A stretch of 64,000 bases of DNA from Amphibacillus jilinensis Y1 (GTDB lineage: Bacteria; Bacillota; Bacilli; Bacillales; Amphibacillaceae). Location of the stretch: assembly GCF_000306965.1 (NCBI RefSeq), contig NZ_JH976441.1, forward strand, positions 67,188 to 131,187. Reading direction: 5' to 3'. Below are positions 56,332 through 64,000 of the stretch, one piece after another. The translations under genes and the position numbers were made by a program. Each line of letters begins with the position of its first letter. Position 1 is the first letter of the stretch. The notes beneath the pieces were generated by a model. That model was not told where the DNA came from. It saw nothing but the letters and a program-made list of their open reading frames with translations, and did no database searches.

Positions 56332-58467
56332 ATGGATAATACAATTTTTGCACTAGACATTGGTACAAGATCAGTTATAGGTTTGTTGTTAGAAGTCAAT
56401 GATCAGTCATATAAATTAGTAGATTATGTGATTGCCGAACATAAAGAAAGATCTATGCTCGATGGACAGATTCATGATGTTGTACTCGTTTCCCAAGTCA
56501 TTAACGATGTCAAAAAAGAGTTAGAAGAAAGACATAACTTAACTTTGGATAAGGTTTGTGTCGCCGCTGCAGGACGTGCTTTAAAAACGAAACGAACAAC
56601 TATAACTAAAGAGATTGATCAACATCCTCTTATTAATAAAGAAGATGTACGCTTTCTCGAGCTAAGTGCTGTTCAACAAGCACAACATCATTTGGCGCAT
56701 GAAGAAAAAGATACAAACAGCCAAACTCATTATTATTGTGTCGGATACTCTGTTCTACAATATAAACTTGACGATGACATTATTGGCTCCCTTATTGATC
56801 AACAAGGACAACGAGCTGAGGTAGAGATTATTGCCACTTTTTTACCTAAAGTTGTTGTAGAGTCTTTGCTTGCAGCCCTTCAACGCGCTAACTTAGAAAT
56901 GGCAGCTTTAACACTAGAACCGATCGCCGCCATAAATGTACTTATTCCTGAGTCCATGCGTCGTTTAAATGTTGCTTTAGTTGACATTGGCGCCGGTACA
57001 AGCGATATTGCGCTTACTGACGAAGGGACCATTACAGCATATGGTATGGTCGCAAAAGCAGGCGATGAAATTACTGAAGCAATAAGTGACTATTACCTCC
57101 TTGATTTCAATGAAGCAGAACGCGTTAAACGTCAGATTACTGAATTTGGAGAAGCTACCATTACTGATATTCTCGGTTTTGAACAAAGCGTCTCATTAGA
57201 AGATGTAACTAAAGCGATTGCACCTTCAATAGAACAATTAGCTCAACATATTGCAGAAGAAATGATTACACTGAATAACAGATCTCCTAAAGCAGTTATG
57301 TTAGTAGGTGGTGGTAGTCTAACCCCAAATTTAACACATGTATTAGCTAAGAAGTTAAGTCTACCGATTAACCGTGTAGCAACCCGAGGTACAGAAGCGA
57401 TACCTAATTTAGAAGCCCAAGTAGACATACCAGAGGGGCCTGCTTTTATCACACCAATTGGCATCGCAATTGCGGCCAAGCAGAATCCCGTTCACTATAT
57501 CAGTGTGACTGTTAATGATCGTGCAGTTCGTTTATTTGATATGAAGCAATTAACTGTTGGTGATTGTTTACTTGCTGCCGGCGTTTACATCGAAAAAATG
57601 TATGGAAAGCCGGGTATGGCTTATATGGTAACCTTTAATAAGCAAAACATTACGCTACCTGGTAGTCACGGTAAACCTCCCCGTGTGCTATTAAACAATG
57701 AGCTAATAAATGTGGACCACCCGATAAAACATGGGGATCAGTTATATGTTGAGAAAGGACAGGATGGGGTTGAGCCACACGTTACCATTGAAGAGATGGT
57801 CGATACATACAATAGTTTTTCTATTACTTTCAATAATGAGACGTATACCATTAAGCCGACATTGAAAGTTAATGGCTATGTGACAAGTCCAGATTATATC
57901 CTTAAAGATCATGACGATATCACTATAGAGGAAACAAAAACATTAGCAGCATGGCTACAAAGTGTGGGAAAACAGTCGCTACTTGCTGAACTATCAAGCT
58001 ATATTGTGTATTTAGATAATCAAAAAATTGAACTATCTAGTTTTTCTGCTCAGTTAAAGGTTAATAACAAAAAGGCTACGCCAAATCAAGCCTTAAAAGC
58101 TAACGATACAATTACATTCAAACCAGCCAAAAAAGCTGCGGTTTCTGATCTACTGAATCTTTTAGATATTAAAGCAACCAAAAAACTAAATGTTATCTTT
58201 AACGATCAAAAAGTTGAGTTAGAAAAACATATTATTTCTGTTTATCTCGGTGAACAACAGCTTAGTTTATCAGATTTAGTTGCACCTGAATCTAAATTAA
58301 CACTTAAACAAGCTGATGATCAGGCTTTTATCTTCCAAGACTTATTTAGATTTGTATCAATAGATATAAGTGAAATAAAAGGTAATGTTTCAATTCTAAA
58401 AAATAGTCAACCTGCGACTTTCCTTGACCCTCTATCTGAAAATGATGTGATTGAAATTAAATATTAA
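56332..58467 (+). CDS. FtsA/PilM-like actin-fold protein with long C-terminal extension
   Basis: 711 residues. The N-terminal about 380 residues show the actin-like ATPase motifs of the FtsA/PilM group: FALDIGTRSVIGLLLE (phosphate 1), VALVDIGAGTSDIALT (phosphate 2) and VMLVGGGSLTPNL (adenosine). The C-terminal 330 residues contain repeated small beta-rich modules with motifs such as VLLNNELINVDHPIKHGDQL and LKANDTITFKP. FtsA proper is about 440 residues, so this is a paralog, perhaps a membrane-associated scaffold; role unknown. AAAGGA precedes the ATG. Confidence 0.82.
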   Translation: MDNTIFALDIGTRSVIGLLLEVNDQSYKLVDYVIAEHKERSMLDGQIHDVVLVSQVINDVKKELEERHNLTLDKVCVAAAGRALKTKRTTITKEIDQHPLINKEDVRFLELSAVQQAQHHLAHEEKDTNSQTHYYCVGYSVLQYKLDDDIIGSLIDQQGQRAEVEIIATFLPKVVVESLLAALQRANLEMAALTLEPIAAINVLIPESMRRLNVALVDIGAGTSDIALTDEGTITAYGMVAKAGDEITEAISDYYLLDFNEAERVKRQITEFGEATITDILGFEQSVSLEDVTKAIAPSIEQLAQHIAEEMITLNNRSPKAVMLVGGGSLTPNLTHVLAKKLSLPINRVATRGTEAIPNLEAQVDIPEGPAFITPIGIAIAAKQNPVHYISVTVNDRAVRLFDMKQLTVGDCLLAAGVYIEKMYGKPGMAYMVTFNKQNITLPGSHGKPPRVLLNNELINVDHPIKHGDQLYVEKGQDGVEPHVTIEEMVDTYNSFSITFNNETYTIKPTLKVNGYVTSPDYILKDHDDITIEETKTLAAWLQSVGKQSLLAELSSYIVYLDNQKIELSSFSAQLKVNNKKATPNQALKANDTITFKPAKKAAVSDLLNLLDIKATKKLNVIFNDQKVELEKHIISVYLGEQQLSLSDLVAPESKLTLKQADDQAFIFQDLFRFVSIDISEIKGNVSILKNSQPATFLDPLSENDVIEIKY

Positions 58468-58490
58468 ATTTTAAAAATACAGCTCAAATA

Positions 58491-58533
58491 AAACAAATGC
58501 CGAGTGTCTTTTTCAACACTCGGCATTTGTTTT
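58491..58533. terminator. Bidirectional terminator between the FtsA-like gene and ytxH
   Basis: AAACAAATGCCGAGTGT and ACACTCGGCATTTGTTT form a perfect 17-bp stem around eight bases. Confidence 0.9.
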
Positions 58534-59020
58534 ACTTATCTTTTACATCTTTAGCTGCTTTTTCAACTGTCTTCTTTACGTCCTTTGCAGCATCTTCTGT
58601 TACTTCTGCTTTTTCCTTTGCTGTTTCTTTAAGTTCATCTGCCTTTTCAAGTACATCTGCTTTCGTTTCTTCTACTTCATCATAAGCACGATTGATTTTT
58701 TCCTGTAACGACCGCTTTGTTTCATTAAATTTATCATGAAATTCTTGAGATTTTTCTGTTACTGCTTTTTGAAGATGAGCCTTTTGCTCTCTAGCGTAAT
58801 CTTTAAATTCATCTGTTTTCTCGTAGGCAACATCTTTCCATTCACTGGCCTTATCCTTTAACTCGTGTGCACCTTTATTAATATCTTGTCTTAATTCTTT
58901 TCCCGCCTTCGGAGCAAACAATAGAGCTAATGAAGCACCAATTGCTGTACCGACTAATGATCCAATTAAAAAATCCTTAGCGTTAATATTGTCACTTGAA
59001 TGATCTTTTTGTTTCGACAT
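58532..59020 (-). CDS. ytxH: YtxH family general stress protein
   Basis: 162 residues. An N-terminal glycine-zipper-like hydrophobic segment (FLIGSLVGTAIGASLALLFA, about 18-37) followed by APKAGKELR and a long Lys/Glu/Asp-rich helix with LEA-like repeats (LKDKASEWKDVAYEK). B. subtilis YtxH is a sigma-B/sigma-H dependent stress protein. It follows ytxG by 24 bases in one operon. The usual ytxJ gene is absent here. Confidence 0.88.
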   Translation of the reverse strand: MSKQKDHSSDNINAKDFLIGSLVGTAIGASLALLFAPKAGKELRQDINKGAHELKDKASEWKDVAYEKTDEFKDYAREQKAHLQKAVTEKSQEFHDKFNETKRSLQEKINRAYDEVEETKADVLEKADELKETAKEKAEVTEDAAKDVKKTVEKAAKDVKDK

Positions 59021-59044
59021 AATTTAATTCCTCCCTAAAATATT

Positions 59045-59479
59045 CTATAATGATTGCTCATTATTCTTTTTTCTTCTTTTAAACAACTCCATAACCACTG
59101 TTCCCCATTTAACAGCTTGAGCTGTCTCTTCTTTGTTTTCTACTGCTACTTTTGAAATAGCATCAGACACTTGTTTAATCGATTGATTAAAACCAGAAAC
59201 CGTATCACCTAAACCACTAATACTATCAACAACACCATTTAGTCGCTTTGACTTCTCATTGATGTCTTCTGCTAATGCATTCGTACGGTTTAATAAAAGT
59301 GTAGTCTCTGTTGTTATACCTTCCATCTGCGTTTCTAATCCCTCTAATGTATTAGCCACATTGGCCATGGTCCGCTCTGTTTCTTTTAGCACCTTAATAA
59401 TGTATACAACCAAAGCTGCAAAAGCAATAGCGAATATTATTGCTGCGAAATACAGAAGGTTTACCATACTGTTCTGCAC
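59045..59479 (-). CDS. ytxG: YtxG, DUF948 protein
   Basis: 144 residues. One N-terminal transmembrane helix (about 8-30) and a coiled coil with regular heptads, typical of DUF948. Upstream gene of ytxH; both are stress-induced in B. subtilis. Function unknown. A GGAG-type sequence precedes the start. Confidence 0.88.
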   Translation of the reverse strand: MQNSMVNLLYFAAIIFAIAFAALVVYIIKVLKETERTMANVANTLEGLETQMEGITTETTLLLNRTNALAEDINEKSKRLNGVVDSISGLGDTVSGFNQSIKQVSDAISKVAVENKEETAQAVKWGTVVMELFKRRKKNNEQSL

Positions 59480-59651
59480 ACTCCTTTTCTATGTAGTTAA
59501 CCGATAAAGCCAGCATAGTGGTATTTACCCGTTACAGGTACATTTAAACATACTCTTTTTATAAACTTAGCAAATTTATAAAATTTATTCGTGACAAACT
59601 TGGTACTCAGTAAGTGAATGAAGTAGAAAACTTTTCACCTATAGATAGAAA

Positions 59652-59684
59652 AGCCGCTTCAATAAAATTCGCTATTGAGCGGCT
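59652..59684 (-). terminator. murC terminator
   Basis: AGCCGCTTCAATA and TATTGAGCGGCT form a stem of about 12 bp with one bulge, followed by T residues on the minus strand. The rest of 59480-59708 holds the ytxG promoter region and no gene. Confidence 0.75.
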
Positions 59685-59708
59685 ATTTTCCTGCTTATTG
59701 ATCTCATT

Positions 59709-61001
59709 TTATCCGATTTCTTCATAGGCGATTTGATACTTCTGTATATCTCCCGCCCCCATAAAAACGAGGACACCGCTTTTATTATCCTTAAGTTCAT
59801 CAGTAGTATCTAACGTAAGTAATTTACTATTCGGAACTAAAGCTTGTAGATCTTCAATCGATAATTTCCCAGCAAGTTCACGTGCTGAGCCAAAGATATC
59901 ACACAAATAAACAAAATCGGCTAACTTTAAGGCATTAGCAAACTCTTGCAAGAACATTTTCGTTCGAGTGTAAGTATGGGGCTGAAAAATTGCCGTAACC
60001 TGTCGATTTGGATATTTCTTACGAATAGCATCAATCGTTGCCTCAATTTCTTTAGGGTGGTGGGCATAATCATCAATGATAATTTGGTTACTTTTCTTCT
60101 TCTCTGAGAATCTTCTTTTAACACCACCAAATGTAGCTAAATGCCTAATATCTTCTGCTTGCATCCCTTCGTAATGACACAATGCAATAACCGCTAATGC
60201 ATTTAACACACTATGTTTACCATATGTAGGTATGGTAAATGTCTCATAAAAATTGTTGCGCACAAACACATCAAATTGTGTACCTGAAGCTACTTCAGAA
60301 ATATGTTTTGCTTGAAAATCATTACTTTCTTCAAATCCATAATATAGAACGGGAACTTTGGCTTGGATTTTTTGCAAATATTCATCATCACCACAAGCTA
60401 CAATCCCTTTTTTGACTTGATCAGCCATTTCTTGAAAAGCATTAAAAACATCATCAACACTTGTAAAGTAATCAGGATGATCAAAATCAATATTTGTCAT
60501 AATGGCATAATCAGGCTTATAAGCTAAAAAATGTCGACGATATTCACAAGCTTCAAAGACAAAATATTCACTATTTGCATGACCTAACCCTGTTCCATCT
60601 CCAATTAAATACGATATAGAATACGTTTGATCAAGAACGTGAGCGAGTAAACCTGTCGTTGATGTTTTCCCATGGGCTCCTGTAACAGCAATGCTCGTAT
60701 ATTGACTAAGCCACTCACCTAAAAATTCGTGGTAGCGATAAATCGGCAGCCCCAGTGTTTTTGCTTCGACAATTTCTTCATGGTCATCTTTAAAAGCATT
60801 ACCAGCAATAACCGTTAGACCCGGTTTAATATTAGATTTAGAAAATGGATAGATAGGTATGCTTTTCTGTTTTAATGCCTCTTCTGTAAAAAATGTCTTT
60901 TCAACATCAGAGCCTTGAACCGTTTCACCAGCATCATGAAGTATTTGAGCTAATCCACTCATACCTGTTCCTTTAATGCCAACAAAATGATAAATCGTCA
61001 T
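59709..61001 (-). CDS. murC: UDP-N-acetylmuramate--L-alanine ligase
   Basis: 430 residues. Mur ligase adding L-Ala to UDP-MurNAc in peptidoglycan precursor synthesis. N-terminal Rossmann domain [16 protein letters not shown], the ATP loop [14 protein letters not shown] (about 107-120), the metal-binding [10 protein letters not shown] and DFDHPDYF, and the C-terminal domain with [11 protein letters not shown] and FQPHTYTRT. In B. subtilis it lies between ytxG and sftA; here a nicotinate phosphoribosyltransferase gene intervenes. Confidence 0.97.
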   Translation of the reverse strand: MTIYHFVGIKGTGMSGLAQILHDAGETVQGSDVEKTFFTEEALKQKSIPIYPFSKSNIKPGLTVIAGNAFKDDHEEIVEAKTLGLPIYRYHEFLGEWLSQYTSIAVTGAHGKTSTTGLLAHVLDQTYSISYLIGDGTGLGHANSEYFVFEACEYRRHFLAYKPDYAIMTNIDFDHPDYFTSVDDVFNAFQEMADQVKKGIVACGDDEYLQKIQAKVPVLYYGFEESNDFQAKHISEVASGTQFDVFVRNNFYETFTIPTYGKHSVLNALAVIALCHYEGMQAEDIRHLATFGGVKRRFSEKKKSNQIIIDDYAHHPKEIEATIDAIRKKYPNRQVTAIFQPHTYTRTKMFLQEFANALKLADFVYLCDIFGSARELAGKLSIEDLQALVPNSKLLTLDTTDELKDNKSGVLVFMGAGDIQKYQIAYEEIG

Positions 61002-61184
61002 AAATTTGTACCTCCAAAAGAGTGATCGACTCTTTTAAAATATTAGAAAACACAGATGATACTTATTGATTAAGCTATCTGTCGTTTTACTATAACATAA
61101 GTATTCATTACATAATAAAAGTACCTCAATCGCACAATTTTATATTATATCATAAAAAAATGTTTTTCACAGGTAGATATGTGG

Positions 61185-62294
61185 TTAATTCTGAAAAAAT
61201 ACTTTTTCTAATCTAGGATTAGGCCGGTACTGGCGACCAAATTTTGATTCAGGTTTGCCATTTAGTACAACACTGTCTCCAGTAAATCCTATTTTGATAT
61301 CAAGGAGGCTACGCCCTACACCATATAAATCAACAGGAACGTTCCGTTTCTCAAACATACGGATTTTGGATTCTGTAAACCCACCACTTGCAATAATCTT
61401 TACATGATCAAAACCTTCATCATCTAAAGCCTGTCTTAACGCAAAAATAAGTTCTGGATTGACTCCTCTAGGATCAAACGCCCCCATGACATGTTGATTT
61501 CTAAGAAAGTATTTGTCAACCATATTGTTTGACGTATCTAAACGAACCCCTTTTAAGGTTTCACCAAATTCTCGGGCAACTTTCAGCGCATCTGTTATGA
61601 CATCGTTATTATAATCCACTAGTACCATTAGCTCATCTTGCGGATATACTTCATGATAAGCCTTTGCTGCCTCTACTACATCGCCTTCAAATAATTGAAT
61701 TAGTGCATGCGGCATGGTTCCCATCCCCGTCTTTCCCCACCACTCATTCATTGCATGGGTGGCTTGCGCCGTAGAGCCTCCTATAAAAGCGGCATAGCCA
61801 TCTCCTGCTTGCTGAGTATAATGATCGTCTCTATCTCCCATAAAAATGACGGGCTTTTGTTTACCAGAAGTTCTTCCCGCTTTAACTACATTGTATACAT
61901 TTGTTGCAACAGAAGTGCGTCGAGATAATATACCATCAATAATCCCCTCCAGGTAACCAAATGATTGGTAGGGGCCTTTTATCGTAAGCACTGTTTCATA
62001 CGGACTAATTTTATCTCCATCCTTCAACGAATGGATGTCTAATTGCTCAGGGTGGTCAGCAAAAGTGTGTATGAGCGCGATAGCCTCATCTGTACCACAT
62101 AGAACGGCATTTTCCTTTTGAAAAAACTGCATAATGACCTCATTATTTGGTCGCTTCTTCTCAGCAATCTCTTTTGTCTTTAAAAAATAAACAGCTGAAA
62201 ACCAACCTTCCTTAATACGCTCATCAAACTTAAATGTTTTATTGGTCAAACGATCAATCTTTCCATTTAACTTCATTGCAATTTCTTTTTCCAT
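61185..62294 (-). CDS. Nicotinate phosphoribosyltransferase (short type)
   Basis: 369 residues. Converts nicotinate and PRPP to nicotinate mononucleotide in NAD salvage. RRTSVATNVYNV, FMGDRDDHY, GGSTAQATHAMNEWWG, LVDYNNDVITDAL, VRLDTSNN and IIASGGFTESKIRMF place it in the NAPRTase/QPRTase family. The ATG at 62294 has GAGGAG nine bases upstream; the open frame runs 19 codons further. It supplies NAD, substrate of the NAD kinase at 14269. Confidence 0.88.
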   Translation of the reverse strand: MEKEIAMKLNGKIDRLTNKTFKFDERIKEGWFSAVYFLKTKEIAEKKRPNNEVIMQFFQKENAVLCGTDEAIALIHTFADHPEQLDIHSLKDGDKISPYETVLTIKGPYQSFGYLEGIIDGILSRRTSVATNVYNVVKAGRTSGKQKPVIFMGDRDDHYTQQAGDGYAAFIGGSTAQATHAMNEWWGKTGMGTMPHALIQLFEGDVVEAAKAYHEVYPQDELMVLVDYNNDVITDALKVAREFGETLKGVRLDTSNNMVDKYFLRNQHVMGAFDPRGVNPELIFALRQALDDEGFDHVKIIASGGFTESKIRMFEKRNVPVDLYGVGRSLLDIKIGFTGDSVVLNGKPESKFGRQYRPNPRLEKVFFQN

Positions 62295-62365
62295 TGGTTT
62301 AAACTCCTCGTTAGCTTGTATAAGATTATTATTGTAAATGACTACTGACACGTCAACTTATTGAC

Positions 62366-64000
62366 TCATAGTTGATTATATTCTTCCTTGGATACCAATA
62401 GGCTCCTCGGTTTACTACCATTTTGACCCGAGATAACACCCTGTTCTTCCAGAGCATCAATCAGTCGTGCAGCTCTATTATAACCTATTTTAAAACGACG
62501 TTGTAACAATGAGGTGCTAATACTATTATTCTCCAGAACAAATGTTAACGCTTCTTGATAGAGTTCGTCCTCTGTTTCCAACTGTTCATTGCGTTGGATT
62601 AATTGCTCTTGCTCAAATAAATAATTGACTTCACCTTGTTGCCGTACATGGCTCGTAATACGCTCAATTTCTTCGTCTGAAACGAATGCACCTTGAATAC
62701 GTAATGGCGTTCTGGCACCATTTTCGACAAAAAGCATGTCACCTTTACCAAGTAATCGTTCAGCTCCATTCGTATCAATCATTGTTCTCGAATCAACCTG
62801 TGAAGCGACACTAAAAGCAATTCTTGTTGGTATATTCGCTTTAATTAACCCAGTAATGACATCAACTGATGGTCGTTGTGTTGCCAATAAAAGATGGATT
62901 CCACATGCACGTGCTTTTTGAGCAATTCGACAGATGGCATCCTCTACATCTTGAGGCGCAGCCATCATCAAATCAGCCAATTCATCAATAACAATGATGA
63001 GATACGGGAGCTTCTCTTCTGAATTGTTTTGTTTTTCAATTTTTTGATTATAACGTTCTATATCACGCGTTCCTGAATCAACAAATTTCTGATAACGCAG
63101 CTCCATCTCTTCAACCGCCCACTTCAAAGCCTGAGTAGCTGCTTTCACATCGGTTATGACGGGTGAGACAAGATGTGGGATTTCATTGTACGGAGCAAGT
63201 TCTACCATTTTCGGATCAACAAGCATTAAACGTACATCTTTCGGTGACGCTTTAAATAAAAGAGAAAGTAAGATTGCATTGATACAAACACTTTTCCCAG
63301 AACCTGTTGCACCTGCGATTAAGCCATGGGGCATTTTTCTTATGTCTGATACAATAGACTGGCCAGAGATATCAAGACCTAGCCCAATAGTCAGAGGAGA
63401 CTGAGCATTATAAAACGTCTCTGATTTAAAAATATCTAGTAGACCAACAGGTTGAGCTGTCGGATTTGGAATCTCAATACCAATTGCATTTTTTCCGGGT
63501 ATCGGTGCTTCTATCCGAATATCTTCAGCTGCCATATTTAATTTTATATCATCACTTAAATTCTTCACTTTACTTACTTTTGTCCCTGATTCAAGCTGTA
63601 TTTCAAAACGTGTTACTGACGGTCCTTGCATGACATTAACCACATCAGCATTAACATTAAACTGAGCTAATGTCGTTGTCAATCTTTCTGACTGACTATT
63701 AACCCATCGTTGGTCCATACCTTTTGCTGATGGAATATCGTCCAGTAAATGTAATGGAGGACGCTGATTTTCAGATGAAACAACTGTTTTTCTTTTTTGG
63801 TCGCGTCGGCGTTTATCACTCGGTGTCATTCTAACGTTAAAAGGATGGTTACGTTGAACCTTCTGATTCCGTCTATCTTTCTCGATCGGTTCTTCCTTTG
63901 ATTGCATATCAATTGCATGCTCAACGTTCTCTCTTTTTTCAGGTTCGGTTAAACGTTCTGTACCTTGCTCATCACTAATGGTTATATCATCGCGCTCAAA
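62366..64000 (-). CDS. sftA: DNA translocase SftA, C-terminal part (5' end outside window)
   Basis: The frame is open from 62366 to the right edge (544 codons), so the N-terminus is outside the window; an internal ATG at 63907 is not a start because coding continues (ISDEQGTERLTEPEKRENVE). FtsK/SpoIIIE ATPase: Walker A GATGSGKSVCINAIL, LMLVDPKMVELAPYN, Walker B LIIVIDELADLMM, ATQRPSVDVITGLIKANIPTR, and a C-terminal gamma winged helix (SLLQRRFKIGYNRAARLIDALEEQG). The long acidic/basic soluble N-terminus and position after murC fit SftA, which clears DNA from the septum, rather than SpoIIIE. Confidence 0.93.
   Translation of the reverse strand, partial: FERDDITISDEQGTERLTEPEKRENVEHAIDMQSKEEPIEKDRRNQKVQRNHPFNVRMTPSDKRRRDQKRKTVVSSENQRPPLHLLDDIPSAKGMDQRWVNSQSERLTTTLAQFNVNADVVNVMQGPSVTRFEIQLESGTKVSKVKNLSDDIKLNMAAEDIRIEAPIPGKNAIGIEIPNPTAQPVGLLDIFKSETFYNAQSPLTIGLGLDISGQSIVSDIRKMPHGLIAGATGSGKSVCINAILLSLLFKASPKDVRLMLVDPKMVELAPYNEIPHLVSPVITDVKAATQALKWAVEEMELRYQKFVDSGTRDIERYNQKIEKQNNSEEKLPYLIIVIDELADLMMAAPQDVEDAICRIAQKARACGIHLLLATQRPSVDVITGLIKANIPTRIAFSVASQVDSRTMIDTNGAERLLGKGDMLFVENGARTPLRIQGAFVSDEEIERITSHVRQQGEVNYLFEQEQLIQRNEQLETEDELYQEALTFVLENNSISTSLLQRRFKIGYNRAARLIDALEEQGVISGQNGSKPRSLLVSKEEYNQL

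Overview
The window is about 64 kb of chromosome from a low-GC, endospore-forming member of the Bacillaceae. The gene order follows the Bacillus subtilis ytx/yts region closely: accA-accD-(GntR)-ytsJ-dnaE-ytrH-ytrI-nrnA-ytoI, then ackA-ytxK-ytfJ-ytfI-nadK, then sspA-thiI-nifZ-ezrA-ytsP-ytrP-rpsD, and later tyrS, motP-motS, ccpA-aroA, ytxH-ytxG-murC and sftA. An alpha/beta-type small acid-soluble spore protein, GerW (YtfJ), YtrH and YtrI point to sporulation. A MotPS-type stator and a very acidic extracellular penicillin-binding protein tail suggest a salt or alkaline habitat (inference). Amphibacillus, Halolactibacillus or Gracilibacillus are plausible relatives, but the genus cannot be fixed from the sequence alone.

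Region by region. 1-9800: fatty-acid carboxylase genes, a GntR regulator, malic enzyme, the DnaE polymerase, two sporulation membrane proteins, nanoRNase and YtoI. 9900-15100: universal stress protein, acetate kinase with a CcpA operator upstream of its -35 box, the ytxK-ytfJ-ytfI set and an NAD kinase whose signature motif is altered. 15200-25980: an amidohydrolase, spore protein, thiI-nifZ, ezrA, a methionine sulfoxide reductase, a diguanylate cyclase and rpsD behind a structured leader. 26050-45500: an accessory block between rpsD and tyrS, which are neighbours in B. subtilis. It carries a frameshifted erm methyltransferase behind an RLR-type leader peptide, small membrane proteins, an IS1182-type element, remnants of a DUF4176/LXG-type locus, a lipoprotein/ABC transporter operon with a decayed peptide reading frame at its head, an EcsC-like protein, ung, an amidohydrolase behind a variant purine riboswitch, a DUF2975/XRE pair, an M20 peptidase and a cation transporter. 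45500-64000: tyrS with its T-box, a class A PBP, motPS, ccpA, aroA, a second identical IS copy, an FtsA-like protein, ytxHG, murC, nicotinate phosphoribosyltransferase and a truncated sftA.

The signals most worth following up are: (1) a purine-riboswitch-like element at 39155-39258 whose P1 3' strand lies inside a terminator, so ligand binding should switch the downstream amidohydrolase on, with non-consensus core bases; (2) a family of dispersed palindromic intergenic repeats, two nearly identical copies of which bracket the lipoprotein/ABC operon, while another supplies the last codons of a gene; (3) the bracketed operon itself, headed by a 51-codon secreted-peptide-like frame and a hairpin; (4) the erm leader, where a 14-base inverted repeat masks the start of the leader peptide; (5) an IS that landed exactly between a ribosome binding site and its start codon.
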